DNA of 64,000 nt from assembly GCA_017301975.1 (NCBI GenBank), contig JAFLEI010000011.1, forward strand, positions 113,012 through 177,011, given 5' to 3'. Source of the DNA: Verrucomicrobiota bacterium (lineage in GTDB: Bacteria > Verrucomicrobiota > Verrucomicrobiia > Verrucomicrobiales > Verrucomicrobiaceae). Positions 8,659-18,314 of this stretch are shown here, in pieces (position 1 is the first letter of the stretch; each line of letters starts with the position of its first letter). The notes beneath the pieces were generated by a model. That model worked only from the letters and a program-made list of their open reading frames with translations, was not told the DNA's origin and ran no database searches. The translations under genes were made by a program, and so were the position numbers.

Positions 8659-8729
8659 AAGGTTGTTTCCCTCATTCGAAGTCGAACGAGGGGTCGCGAT
8701 AGTGCCGCAGGATCAGAAGGACGCAAGAG

Positions 8730-8767
8730 GAATGTGGAATGATGAATGCGGAATGACGAATGAATCA
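8730..8767. repeat. GAATGATGAATGCGGAATGACG-type dispersed repeat copy
   Basis: A run of GAATG-based units (GAATGTGG, GAATGATG, AATGCGG, AATGACG, AATGAATC) abuts and slightly overlaps the stop codon of the lipase-maturation-factor gene (8765-8767). It shares ATGAATGCGGAATGACGAAT with the element at 7160-7190 in the opposite orientation. Confidence 0.55.
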
Positions 8768-10381
8768 CCTCGCAAGGGCCTTCAAAGACATCGTACCGCT
8801 GAAATTCCCGATCAATTCGCGCTCCCACCATTCGCCCGTGGCTTTCCGTACTTCGGCGCTGGTGAAATGGTAGCGGTAGAGTTTGGCGCGGAGGTGGGTG
8901 ATTTTTCCGATGGGGAAGGGCGGAGGCTCCAGCAGGGCCCACACCGGCTGCTTGTGCTGGAGCAGGGCGGTGCAGAACCGGCCGAACCAGTGCATGGGGG
9001 AGTTCGGGTTCGCATCGCGCTGCGGATCGTAGTTCGGATACAGCGCGGCGAACCACATCTGCCAGTCCAGCCGTGGCTGATGCGGAGCGATGAACGGCGG
9101 CCGCCGCTTGGGATCTCCCGGCTTGTATTTAAAATCCAGCGGCAGGAAGAGCGCGCCGTCGTCGCTGACTTCGAGGATTATCTCCGGCCGCTCCTCGGTC
9201 ATGTCCTGAAAGAGACCGTAGGCGTTGAATGAGCGTGTGCGGGCGATGGGGGCGTCGAGTTTTTCATGCAGCGCCGCAGGGAGCATCGGCTTGAAGAGCG
9301 GAACACGTCCCGCGAGAAAGGAATCGGCGGCCAGCAGGGTGACCAGTGCCACCGGCGCGACCGCCGCCAGCGCCGGCCATTGCGTCCAACGCGCAAAGGA
9401 CGGGCGTGGGGCATCGGAGTCGATGCGGAGCCAGTGGCGCAGGCGTTTGGGAAACCAACGATCATCCAGCAGCGTAATCGCGAGCGCGGCGGTAAGGAGA
9501 TCGAAGAAATTGTAGTTCCCCGTGGCGGAGATCATGGCCATCAGGACGAGAAAACCCAGCGCAGCGGTCAGTCGCCCCCAGCGGCCAAGGAAAATGGCAA
9601 AAGGCAGGCACAGTTCGATGACATACATGATCCAGCAGCTTGCGATGTGAATCCAGCGCGGGGCATTGTAGGCGAACCACGAAAGGCCGTTCGGCAGCGG
9701 CTGCGTTTCGTAGTGGTAGAGCAGCGCGGTCATGTCATGCCAGGGCAGATCGCCGCCGCCGATTTTCACGTGGCCGGAGAGAAACATGAGGCGGAAGAGC
9801 AGCCAGTGCAGGAGGAAGATGGAGCCACGCGGCGGTTCCGTCGGGCTGCGCGATGACCACAAACGCCACGGCGCGACGAACAGCGCGAGAAATCCCGCCT
9901 CCAGCAGCAGCGCATCCCACTGGTAACCCATGAAGATGTCGCCTGTGGCGGCAAATGACAGATACCCAAACCAGAGCAGCGCCAGCAGCGGCCCCTGAGC
10001 CACACCCGCCATTACGAGCACGCCCAGCAGGCAGCAGGAAATTAAGCAGCCATGCGCAAAGGCATCGCTGTAATGCCAGTGAAACACGCTGGGCATCTGC
10101 CAGAACAGCGTCTGGTGTTCCCGTGCCTCATAAGCGTGGATATTTTCCAGCAGCGTCTTTGCGGGCACGATTCCGTTCTCGCCCACCAGTCCGTCATACT
10201 GCAGACCCCACGAGACAAAGGCGATGAGATAGATCCCCGCCAGCAAACGCGGGAAAAGCCAGCGGACGACGGTGTAACGTCCGCGATGTTGGTCGAGCCA
10301 GAGCAGGGGATTCACATGGGGCGCCTCAGTTGAAAGTCGTTGCAGGGCCTCATTGACACCTGAAGTCACCGTTTGCGTCAT
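8765..10381 (-). CDS. Lipase maturation factor family membrane protein
   Basis: A 538-residue polytopic membrane protein. The N-terminal two thirds carry several hydrophobic helices. The run GDIFMGYQWDALLLEAGFLA near 165-185, the SGHVKIGGGD segment near 225, and the C-terminal soluble part ending in PRLDWQMWFAALYP and ELIGNFSGTMSLKALAR are hallmarks of the lipase maturation factor (LMF1) family. In vertebrates LMF1 helps fold secreted lipases; the bacterial role is not established. Extracytoplasmic enzyme folding is a reasonable inference, and this window encodes several secreted hydrolases. Its start overlaps the end of the upstream 167-residue gene by 32 bases, so the two are likely translated together. 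Confidence 0.85.
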   Translation of the reverse strand: MTQTVTSGVNEALQRLSTEAPHVNPLLWLDQHRGRYTVVRWLFPRLLAGIYLIAFVSWGLQYDGLVGENGIVPAKTLLENIHAYEAREHQTLFWQMPSVFHWHYSDAFAHGCLISCCLLGVLVMAGVAQGPLLALLWFGYLSFAATGDIFMGYQWDALLLEAGFLALFVAPWRLWSSRSPTEPPRGSIFLLHWLLFRLMFLSGHVKIGGGDLPWHDMTALLYHYETQPLPNGLSWFAYNAPRWIHIASCWIMYVIELCLPFAIFLGRWGRLTAALGFLVLMAMISATGNYNFFDLLTAALAITLLDDRWFPKRLRHWLRIDSDAPRPSFARWTQWPALAAVAPVALVTLLAADSFLAGRVPLFKPMLPAALHEKLDAPIARTRSFNAYGLFQDMTEERPEIILEVSDDGALFLPLDFKYKPGDPKRRPPFIAPHQPRLDWQMWFAALYPNYDPQRDANPNSPMHWFGRFCTALLQHKQPVWALLEPPPFPIGKITHLRAKLYRYHFTSAEVRKATGEWWERELIGNFSGTMSLKALAR

Positions 10382-10853
10382 ATGAACGCATGGCGCGGAC
10401 GAGGAAAAGTGTTCCGGCTGAATAGGATTCGGTTGTTAGCCCCCATGCTTCGGGGTGATCAAAGTCATAGGGCAGCCAGAGTGAGTTGAATGAGTTTTTA
10501 TCCTTTAGAATGGTGATGTCCCATTCTTCGTTCTTACCTGACAAGGGATTTTCAAACTGGCGTCCCTCGTAGTGTTGCTGGATTGCTTCAGCGGAGCTTT
10601 GGCTGCGATAAACAGCTCCGGCGAAGAAGTCGCAGTGGTTGCCATTGCCCACCAACAAGCCTACGGCGGCGTTGGTGGATATGAGGATTGTGCCGGGAGG
10701 CTGCGGCAGCGTGTCCAACTGTCTTGTGATCTGCCAGAGCCGCAGGTCATTGGCGATGGTATCGCCGAACAGAAAATAGAACGCGGCAAGGACCGACGAG
10801 ACTCCAAGGAGTAAAACGAGGATCCGTTTGCTGGCGTGCTTGCGAGCGGGCAT
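10350..10853 (-). CDS. Hypothetical membrane-anchored protein
   Basis: A 167-residue protein I do not recognise. A basic N-terminus (MPARKHASKR) precedes one hydrophobic helix at about 11-29, so it is probably anchored with the rest outside the cytoplasm. The remaining domain contains TILISTNAAVGLLVGNGNHCDFFAG and a C-terminal FLVRAMRSYDANGDFRC. It overlaps the lipase-maturation-factor gene by 32 bases in another frame, which implies co-expression. Two cysteines (in NHCDFF and DFRC) could form a disulfide. Confidence 0.65.
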   Translation of the reverse strand: MPARKHASKRILVLLLGVSSVLAAFYFLFGDTIANDLRLWQITRQLDTLPQPPGTILISTNAAVGLLVGNGNHCDFFAGAVYRSQSSAEAIQQHYEGRQFENPLSGKNEEWDITILKDKNSFNSLWLPYDFDHPEAWGLTTESYSAGTLFLVRAMRSYDANGDFRCQ

Positions 10854-10919
10854 GCACGGATACTGATCACGAAAATCAGACAGGCAATCACGACATTGGG
10901 CAATGTCGCAGATTGATGG

Positions 10920-11828
10920 CTAGGCCTTGATCGCCAGCCGCGGATTCACATCCAGCACCTGCTTCAAATCCGCATCGCTCATCCCCAGCTCTGCCAGTGC
11001 ATTCGCCTTGATCCTCGGCACCGTGACGGTGCTGCCGACAAAATGCGTGCCATCTGGCGAGCGGGCCACAAGGTCCTCCCCGATAAGGATGTCCCAACCG
11101 GCTAGGGTGTAGCGACCAGGGCCCAGGCGTGCGGCGGAGATGGCGTCGGTGACAAAAATGGTGCGCTCCAGGCCAATGCCGGACAGCCAGTTCTTCAGCA
11201 CAAAGAAGGGCACATGCACCCCGTCCGGGATGAAGCAGAGCCAGAGGCGGTCATTCAGACTGAGCGCGCGCTGGATGATGTTGTCATGGCGGTGCATTTG
11301 GATGGGGCAGCCGTTGCCGAGGTGGGTGAACATCGACAGACCGGCATCACAGGCGGCATTGAGCTGGTCGAGCGAGGGGTCGCAGTGGCCGGCAGAAACG
11401 GTGACGCCTTGGGAGGAGAGGAAGGCTGTGGTTTTGCTGCCCTCATCGTGCTCAGGGGCGAGGGTCACGAGTTTGGCGAGCCCACCGGCGGCGGCGAGAA
11501 GGCGCTTGGCGTCGTCCACATTGGCAGGCTTGACGGCATGGGGCGGATGCGCCCCCACGTAGCCTTTGATGGGATTGATGAACGGCCCTTCAATATGGAT
11601 GCCGGTGATGATGCGGCGTGCGAGGTCGTCCTTTTCCCGCAATTCGACCAATTTGTCGATCCGGCGCTCCAGCGTGGGGATTTCATCCGTGATGAAAGTG
11701 GCCAAAATGGCATCGCACCCGTCTTCCGCCAGAGCCTCACAGGCATGGTGCAGAGATTCGGCGGTGAGGCTGTCGCCGTTGAAGTCGGTGCCAGCGTAGC
11801 CATTGACCTGGAGATCGAAAGGATTCAT
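10920..11828 (-). CDS. nagA: N-acetylglucosamine-6-phosphate deacetylase
   Basis: A 302-residue amidohydrolase of the NagA family, which converts GlcNAc-6-phosphate to glucosamine-6-phosphate plus acetate. Metal and catalytic motifs are visible: Glu80 in GIHIEGPF, then KGYVGAHP, His in SAGHCDPS, His in FTHLGNG and Asp in FVTDAISAA. It is about 80 residues shorter than the Escherichia coli enzyme. It begins at the DLQVNGYAGTDF strand and lacks most of the first beta-sandwich domain. No earlier in-frame start was found, so this looks like a genuinely short version. No nagB or sugar transporter is adjacent, but a MurQ-like gene and PTS enzyme I occur elsewhere in the window. Confidence 0.9.
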   Translation of the reverse strand: MNPFDLQVNGYAGTDFNGDSLTAESLHHACEALAEDGCDAILATFITDEIPTLERRIDKLVELREKDDLARRIITGIHIEGPFINPIKGYVGAHPPHAVKPANVDDAKRLLAAAGGLAKLVTLAPEHDEGSKTTAFLSSQGVTVSAGHCDPSLDQLNAACDAGLSMFTHLGNGCPIQMHRHDNIIQRALSLNDRLWLCFIPDGVHVPFFVLKNWLSGIGLERTIFVTDAISAARLGPGRYTLAGWDILIGEDLVARSPDGTHFVGSTVTVPRIKANALAELGMSDADLKQVLDVNPRLAIKA

Positions 11829-12132
11829 GCCGATATTGGAGCGGGTTCGGAAAGGGGAATCAAGGCTGGGAGGTGATGGGTTTTGGTATGAATGTCACTG
11901 GAAGAAGCGGGAAGGGGAATGGCTTGGGGCGCGGCGGAGTGGCCCAAAAGCCGCTTTTTTGGCCCCGAGGGGCTGCCTCGCTCCGCCCGCCCCTTGACCT
12001 TCGGCCTGGGAGCCAGTTAATTTCCAGTGTTTACAAGTTATCAGTCTCGGCATAAAACATGCTTGGCTTTCCACGTCTCCCGAACTGGCGTGTGGTGCCA
12101 GGCTTTACCCATCACTTTCTGATTTTCGGCTC
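11829..12132. other. Divergent intergenic region with a large GC-rich inverted repeat
   Basis: No gene is seen between nagA (-) and exbB (+). Arms GGGGCGCGGCGGAG at 11926-11939 and CTCCGCCCGCCCC at 11981-11993 pair with one bulge. Inside them, GGCCCAAAAG (11941-11950) faces CTTTTTTGGCC (11954-11964). The structure could act in either leader RNA. Promoters for both genes should lie here but none is convincing. Confidence 0.5.
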
Positions 12133-12822
12133 ATGATAGATCTTATCTCCAAAGGCGGACCGCTCGTATGGCTCCTCATAGGGTGCCTGTGCTTCGCCGG
12201 GGCTATTTTCATCGAGCGTCTGGCCTACTTTCACCGGGCGAGCATGAACGTGGGTGAGTTCCTGGCCGGGCTGGCCAGCCTGATCCGCCGCAAAAACTTC
12301 GCCGAAGCCCTGCAGGAATGCGTGGCCACACGGGTGCCCGCCGGGCGCGTCATCCATGCGGCGCTTCTCCGGCATCATGCCCCGCGCGAGCAGCTCAAGG
12401 AGATTGTGCAGGAGGCGGGTCAGCTTGAGGTGCCACGGTTGGAGCGCTTTCTCGGCATTCTGAACGCCATCGCGCACGCTGCCCCCCTGATCGGCCTGCT
12501 CGGCACCGTGATCGGCCTGCTGGACAGTTTTACCAGCCTCTCCTCCGCCAATGGCGTGGCGACACAGGCCGACGTGGCGCGCGGTGTGTATCAAAGCCTG
12601 ATCACTTCAGCGCTCGGTCTGGTGGTGGCGATCCCCGCCTATCTCTCCTTTGCCTTCCTCAGCGCCCGCGCCCGCTCCCTGATGCATGATCTGGAACGCG
12701 CCGGCATTGAGATCGTGAATTTGATCGAAGACGCCAACAGTACCGACAACATCGTGGAATTCCGCCCGGCGGAAGCCGCGCCGCCGATGACAAAGTCGCG
12801 TGGTCGCGGGATGAAAGGATAA
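12133..12822 (+). CDS. exbB: MotA/TolQ/ExbB proton channel protein
   Basis: A 229-residue inner-membrane protein of the ExbB/TolQ family, which with ExbD forms a proton-driven motor. The three expected helices are at about 9-32, 112-136 and 156-180. The diagnostic run PLIGLLGTVIGLLDSF lies in the second helix, and a GLVVAIPAYL segment in the third. The large cytoplasmic loop between helices 1 and 2 is typical. ExbD and a TonB-like protein follow on the same strand. TolQ or MotA identity is less likely because a TonB-type partner is present and no Pal/TolB or flagellar genes are adjacent. Confidence 0.9.
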   Translation: MIDLISKGGPLVWLLIGCLCFAGAIFIERLAYFHRASMNVGEFLAGLASLIRRKNFAEALQECVATRVPAGRVIHAALLRHHAPREQLKEIVQEAGQLEVPRLERFLGILNAIAHAAPLIGLLGTVIGLLDSFTSLSSANGVATQADVARGVYQSLITSALGLVVAIPAYLSFAFLSARARSLMHDLERAGIEIVNLIEDANSTDNIVEFRPAEAAPPMTKSRGRGMKG

Positions 12823-12894
12823 GCGCCCGCAGCGCATTTTCGGCTGGCCCAACCACTCCGCGCCTCCGATACTGCGCCTACCGCCGTATCAACC

Positions 12895-13299
12895 ATGAAG
12901 CTCGAGAGTCATCTTCCCAAGCAAAGCCCCTGGCTGTACACGGTACCGTTGCTGAACACGATTCTGCTCCTGCTGGTGTATTTCCTCCTCACCAGCAATT
13001 TTGTGGTGCAGTCCGGGATCAGTGTGGAGCCCCCGCAGTCGAACTCGCGGCTGACAGGTTTTGATCGCGCCCACATCATCACCGTACCCGCCGGAATGGA
13101 GGATGCGCTCTATTTTGACGGTGTTCGCATCACAATGGGCGAGCTGCGGGAAAAGCTGAAGGCGAACCGCGAAGGCGAACGCCGTGTCATCATTCATGCC
13201 GCCAAACAGGCGACGCACGGGCGCGTGATCGAGATTGGCAACATCGCTCTCGAGGTCGGGTACGAAGTCGCGTATTCCACCGTTCCGCCCAAGGCGTAG
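12895..13299 (+). CDS. exbD: ExbD/TolR biopolymer transport protein
   Basis: A 134-residue single-span protein. After a short cytoplasmic tail comes a helix at about 15-37 (YTVPLLNTILLLLVYFLLTSNFVV). In canonical ExbD the helix carries an essential Asp near its start (LVDVMLVLLIFFM); here the matching place reads LLNTILLLLVYFL, so the proton-carrying Asp appears replaced by Asn. The periplasmic part, with GELREKLKANREGERRVIIHAAKQATHGRVIEI, matches the ExbD/TolR fold. The gene sits 72 bases after exbB. The change may mean a different motor property or a regulatory paralogue. Confidence 0.85.
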   Translation: MKLESHLPKQSPWLYTVPLLNTILLLLVYFLLTSNFVVQSGISVEPPQSNSRLTGFDRAHIITVPAGMEDALYFDGVRITMGELREKLKANREGERRVIIHAAKQATHGRVIEIGNIALEVGYEVAYSTVPPKA

Positions 13300-13315
13300 A
13301 AAACCGCTGCCTACG

Positions 13316-14062
13316 ATGTCCACGAAACCGCATTCGAACACTCCAGGGCTGATCTTCGCCTGGGACGTGCGCGATCACTCCATGTGGCGTCTGGTGGGCT
13401 CGCTGGTGCTGCTCATGACCGCGATGTCCGGTTTCTTCTTCGTCTTCCGCATCGTCCATCCGGTGACGCAGCGGCTGCCCGTCACGCCGCAGCACGTGAT
13501 CTCGCTTGATCCGAACAATCCGGCGGAGCTGGCGCTCATCCACCGGGCGCAGGACCGCAGCTTTGCGCTGCTGAGTGACGCCGATGCCGATGCCGTGGCG
13601 CCGGTCGAAAGTCCGCTGCTGGATTTTCATCCGTCTTTTGCCGGGCATGAAATCAAGCTGAGGGATCTGGAGCCTCCGGCGCCCGCCATCCGACAGCCGC
13701 GCCTTTTCACCGCTGCTGCGGATGTGCTGCCGCCGGTGCCACGCCGTACCGTGGATTCCGTGGCGGCCCCGCCCGCCGCAAAGCTGCATGCCATCATGAG
13801 TCCTTCTCTGGCAAAGCGCGGTCCGGCCAGCGTGGAACTGAGCGGCATCAAGCTCACGCAGCCAACGCGAGTTCAGTTTCGTGTCGCTATTGGCAGTGCC
13901 GGGCAGATCGTCACCGCGCTGCCGCTGAGCAGTGTCGAGGATGCGGACATCATGCAGCAACTTCATGCGGCGGTGCGTACGCTGCGCTTCACTCCTGCCG
14001 AGGTGAAGCGAGTCGAGTGGGGCGAAATCTCCTTCCGCTGGGAGGTGGCCCCCACGCCATGA
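13316..14062 (+). CDS. TonB-like envelope protein
   Basis: A 248-residue protein with one N-terminal membrane helix at about 23-45, a long Pro/Ala-containing periplasmic spacer (45-175) and a C-terminal region of about 60 residues. That region, VQFRVAIGSAGQIVTALPLS then LHAAVRTLRFTPAEVKRVEWGEISFRWEV, has the strand-helix-strand pattern and F-x-P signature of TonB C-terminal domains. With ExbB and ExbD just upstream it is the likely third component of the motor. It is not a canonical TonB: the spacer lacks long Pro-Lys/Pro-Glu repeats. I chose the ATG at 13316, 16 bases after exbD. The next gene starts inside its stop codon. Confidence 0.7.
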   Translation: MSTKPHSNTPGLIFAWDVRDHSMWRLVGSLVLLMTAMSGFFFVFRIVHPVTQRLPVTPQHVISLDPNNPAELALIHRAQDRSFALLSDADADAVAPVESPLLDFHPSFAGHEIKLRDLEPPAPAIRQPRLFTAAADVLPPVPRRTVDSVAAPPAAKLHAIMSPSLAKRGPASVELSGIKLTQPTRVQFRVAIGSAGQIVTALPLSSVEDADIMQQLHAAVRTLRFTPAEVKRVEWGEISFRWEVAPTP

Positions 14063-14304
14063 TTCCCATTCCGCTGGGTGGTTTGATCATTTTGTTCATG
14101 GCGGTCGGGGTGACGACGGTCTGCGTGCTGTGGTTTCACAGCTTCTGGCGCGATCGCAAACGAGAGGTCTATCGGCGGCGCATCGCCGTCCAGTGCCGCA
14201 TTTGTGGCACAGCCTATGCCTGCGAGGCCAAGCGCAAGATCGATGTCACCATCTGCCCCGTCTGCCGCACTCCGAACGAACGGAACAAGCTGCAGCAGAT
14301 CTGA
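14059..14304 (+). CDS. Small membrane protein with zinc ribbon
   Basis: An 81-residue protein starting at the ATG that overlaps the previous stop (ATGA). One membrane helix at about 5-27 is followed by a basic stretch (RDRKREVYRRR). A four-cysteine zinc ribbon then reads CRIC, a 15-residue gap including a further Cys, and CPVC. The protein is probably anchored in the inner membrane with the ribbon in the cytoplasm. No function can be assigned, but tight coupling to the TonB-like gene and placement before moxR suggest an accessory role in the same complex. Confidence 0.7.
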   Translation: MIPIPLGGLIILFMAVGVTTVCVLWFHSFWRDRKREVYRRRIAVQCRICGTAYACEAKRKIDVTICPVCRTPNERNKLQQI

Positions 14305-14320
14305 AAGCTTAAGCCTTCAG
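14301..14320. repeat. 20-base near-palindrome at the zinc-ribbon gene stop
   Basis: CTGAAAGCTTAAGCCTTCAG covers the stop codon (14302-14304) and is self-complementary apart from one mismatched pair. There is no T run, so terminator activity is doubtful. It separates the exbB-side genes from moxR by about 140 bases. Confidence 0.3.
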
Positions 14321-14446
14321 TGCAGAACTGATTTTGAAGTGCCCCCGAATGCGGGCTTGCTTTCCAGTCCGCAAATCGGCGACACTTGAGGGCATAATCC
14401 TTCTCCCCTCGTGTCTTCACGCTCATCCCATTCCCCCACCGACGCC

Positions 14447-15376
<930 letters not shown>

Positions 15377-15380
15377 TGCC

Positions 15381-18308
15381 ATGAAAGTGCGCGTGCGCTG
15401 GAACCGACACACGCTGGCGCTGCTCGCCATCGTGGCGGGCATGTGGTATGCGGCGGAGGCGCAGTCCAACGGAGCCGCCCACCTCATCGCGCTGCTCACA
15501 GCGACGATGGGCCTCCTCTCCTGGCTGCATGCGCGGGCAAATCTGCGCGGCGTGCATGTGCGGCTGGTGGGCGCGAGACCTTCGGCGCAGGATTCTGCAA
15601 AGTGCATCCCGGTGGAACTGCGCGCCACGGGTGCGGTATCGCCCTGCGGACTCGAAGTGTTCGTCATCGGTGCCACCTCTCCCGTGTTCGTCGAACGTGT
15701 GCCGGCGGGCGGTGCGGTGATCGTTGATCTGCCGCCGCCCAGGCAGCCTGCCAGCGGGGCATTGCAACTGGTGGTGCGCAGCGTTTACCCGCTGGGCCTT
15801 TTTTCGGCGGAGCGTGTGGTGGAGACAGCGTGGGTGCGTCGTGTGCATCCGGAGCCTGAGGGCGATCTGCCGCTGCCTGCGCCAGACACTTTAAGGCAGG
15901 GAGATGCCATCGAAGTTTCCACCTCCCGTGGGCAGGGCGCCGGTGGTGATGATTTCGCCGGGCTGCGTGAGTGGCGTGCAGGGGATTCACCACGGCACAT
16001 CGACTGGCGTTCGGCAGCGCGCGGCGGCCCGCTGATGGTCAAATCATGGAGCAGCGGTGTGCAGGGCGTCGTGGTGCTGAACTGGAGCGCCATAACTTTG
16101 GATGAACCCTTGCGCGCTTCGCAAATCGCCCGCTGGATGGAGATCTGTGAAGCTGAGGGCAGGCCGTATGAACTGCGCATGCCCGGGCTCATCATTCGTG
16201 CGGGGCATGGTCCCGCTCATATGCGGCGCTGTCTGGATGCGCTCTCCATGCAATCAAGCACAGGAACAGGATCTGCCGTTGCGGATGAGTTGAAGTCTGC
16301 CCCTGCGGTGAATGTGCAAAGCGTGGAGCAGTCCACATTCCTGCCCAGACGACCGCTGCTGTTTTTGAGTCTTGCGCTGCTGTTCGCCATTCTGCCGCTG
16401 TACGGGTACATCGCTACCGCCGGGCTGGTGGTCTGCGCCCTGTGCCTGCTGTGGAGGGGACTGCTGCGCATGCCGGTGCCGCATTTGCTGGTACGTGTGG
16501 GGGTCATCATCGCGGGGGCCGCGGCGGTGTATTTGAATTATGGCGAACTGGGTGGCATGGAGCCGGGCATAGCGATGCTGCTGGTGCTGGCCGGAGCGAA
16601 GATGCTGGAAAGCCGCACACCGCGTGAATTCCAAGTGCTGGCCCTCATCGGCTGGTTTCTTGCCTTCTGCTCGGTCCTGCTGGAAAACCACCTTTCCCGC
16701 TCCGTTTGGACGGTGCTGGTGGTGCTGTTCATCACCGCATGCATGGTGCGCTTTCGGCGCAGCATCCCGGGGGCGCGGGAGCCTCTGCGCGTGACCGGCA
16801 TGCTGTTCGCCCAGGCGCTGCCAATGACCGTGCTGCTCTTCTTTGTGTTTCCGCGCGGACTGCTTGATCTCGGCTCGGCGCTTGGCCGCAGCCGCTTCGG
16901 TGAAACGGGCATCGATAATTCGCTGGATCCCGGCAAGATCGCCAAGGTGGCCCAGAGTTCAGACGTGGCCTTTCGCGCGCGTTTTCCTGATGGCGTGCTG
17001 CCTCCGAATGATGCCCGCTACTGGCGCTGCCTCACCCTGTGGGAATGCGACGGCCTGCGTTGGACGCGCGGTGAGCGCCTGAGCTTTGCGCCGCAATTGC
17101 CGCGTCCAAAAGGCGGAGTGGATGTGCGCCAGATCATCGACCTGGAGGCTCACGGCAAACGATGGATGCCCGGGCTGGAGCAGCCGCTGATGGCAAAGCT
17201 GCGCGGTGAGCGCCTGTCCCCTGAATTTGATCAATCGCTCGTCTCACCCTTCTCCATCCAGAATACAGAACGTTTTGAGGTCGTTTCCCGCATGGAGCTG
17301 CCGACGGGGAAGGATCCTGTGCGGGATCTGCCTGAGGACCATCGGGAGGCCGCGCTGCAACTGCCGGCAGTCATCTCCCCCAAGCTCAGGGAGCTCACGG
17401 ACTACTGGGAATCAGTGACGCAAAATGATGAGCAGATCGTGCAGATCGCGCTCACTTACATCCGAACCTATGGCTTCAGCTACACGCTGGAGCCGGGCGA
17501 GTACAAGGGGCCGCAGGCGCTGGAGGACTTCTTTCTTCGTCGTCGCGTCGGGTTCTGCGAGCACTTCAGCGCCAGCTTTGCCACTCTCATGCGCATGGCG
17601 GGAGTGCCGTCACGCATCGTGGTCGGTTACCTCGGCGGCGAATACTCGGACCACAACGGCGGCTACCTCATCGTGAAACAAAGCGATGTGCATGCCTGGA
17701 CGGAAGTGTGGCTGGAAAAATTCGGCTGGTATCGCATCGATCCCACTGCTGCGCTGGCGCCTGACCGCGTGAACATTGATTTGCAGGCCTTCCTGGCCGG
17801 GGGCGCGGAGGAGGCGGAGCGCCAGCGCCGCACCCTGTGGGGCCGCAGCGTGCAGCACCTCCGGCTGTGGTGGGACAGCGTCAATTACGACTGGCAGAAC
17901 CAGGTCATCGACTACAATCAGGAAGCCCAGCGCGGCCTCTTGGAAAGTGTCGGCCTGAGGCAGAGCAAACTCGTGCTGCTCATACCCAGCGCGGCTTTTG
18001 TGGTGGTGGGAGTCTTGCTCGTCGCCTTATGGCTGCGGCGTCCCGCCCGCCATGCCGATCCATGGATGCGGTTGTGGCAGCGGGCTTGCAGCCGTGTGGG
18101 TAAAGCCGGGGTCCAGACCTGGATGCCGAATGAAGGCCCGCTGACCTTTGCGCGTCGCGTCGCCATGGCCCGACCGGATCTCTCACCTCAGTTCGATCCG
18201 TTGGTGGCGATGTACGTTTCCGGCCGCTACGGCGCCTCGCATGAGGTTCTGGATCAGTTCAAGGAAGCGGTGCAGAGGTTCAAGCCCAAACGACTGGTCC
18301 GGAAGTAG
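15381..18308 (+). CDS. DUF58-transglutaminase (TgpA-like) membrane fusion protein
   Basis: A 975-residue protein joining two families usually encoded separately. Residues 10-50 form a membrane hairpin. Residues about 55-290 are a DUF58 region with the signature WRAGDSPRHIDWRSAARGG at 198-216. Membrane helices of the DUF3488/TgpA type lie between about 323 and 492. The extracytoplasmic transglutaminase core spans about 690-790 with triad Cys726 (VGFCEHF), His771 (DVHAW) and Asp787 (YRIDPT). A last helix is at about 867-886, followed by a cytoplasmic tail resembling DUF4129. TgpA-like proteins are thought to work on cell-envelope proteins or peptidoglycan. The moxR gene ends 4 bases upstream, so ATPase and substrate are co-translated. 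The gene is unbroken, so the fusion is real and not a frameshift artefact. Confidence 0.9.
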   Translation: MKVRVRWNRHTLALLAIVAGMWYAAEAQSNGAAHLIALLTATMGLLSWLHARANLRGVHVRLVGARPSAQDSAKCIPVELRATGAVSPCGLEVFVIGATSPVFVERVPAGGAVIVDLPPPRQPASGALQLVVRSVYPLGLFSAERVVETAWVRRVHPEPEGDLPLPAPDTLRQGDAIEVSTSRGQGAGGDDFAGLREWRAGDSPRHIDWRSAARGGPLMVKSWSSGVQGVVVLNWSAITLDEPLRASQIARWMEICEAEGRPYELRMPGLIIRAGHGPAHMRRCLDALSMQSSTGTGSAVADELKSAPAVNVQSVEQSTFLPRRPLLFLSLALLFAILPLYGYIATAGLVVCALCLLWRGLLRMPVPHLLVRVGVIIAGAAAVYLNYGELGGMEPGIAMLLVLAGAKMLESRTPREFQVLALIGWFLAFCSVLLENHLSRSVWTVLVVLFITACMVRFRRSIPGAREPLRVTGMLFAQALPMTVLLFFVFPRGLLDLGSALGRSRFGETGIDNSLDPGKIAKVAQSSDVAFRARFPDGVLPPNDARYWRCLTLWECDGLRWTRGERLSFAPQLPRPKGGVDVRQIIDLEAHGKRWMPGLEQPLMAKLRGERLSPEFDQSLVSPFSIQNTERFEVVSRMELPTGKDPVRDLPEDHREAALQLPAVISPKLRELTDYWESVTQNDEQIVQIALTYIRTYGFSYTLEPGEYKGPQALEDFFLRRRVGFCEHFSASFATLMRMAGVPSRIVVGYLGGEYSDHNGGYLIVKQSDVHAWTEVWLEKFGWYRIDPTAALAPDRVNIDLQAFLAGGAEEAERQRRTLWGRSVQHLRLWWDSVNYDWQNQVIDYNQEAQRGLLESVGLRQSKLVLLIPSAAFVVVGVLLVALWLRRPARHADPWMRLWQRACSRVGKAGVQTWMPNEGPLTFARRVAMARPDLSPQFDPLVAMYVSGRYGASHEVLDQFKEAVQRFKPKRLVRK

Positions 18309-18314
18309 GCCACG

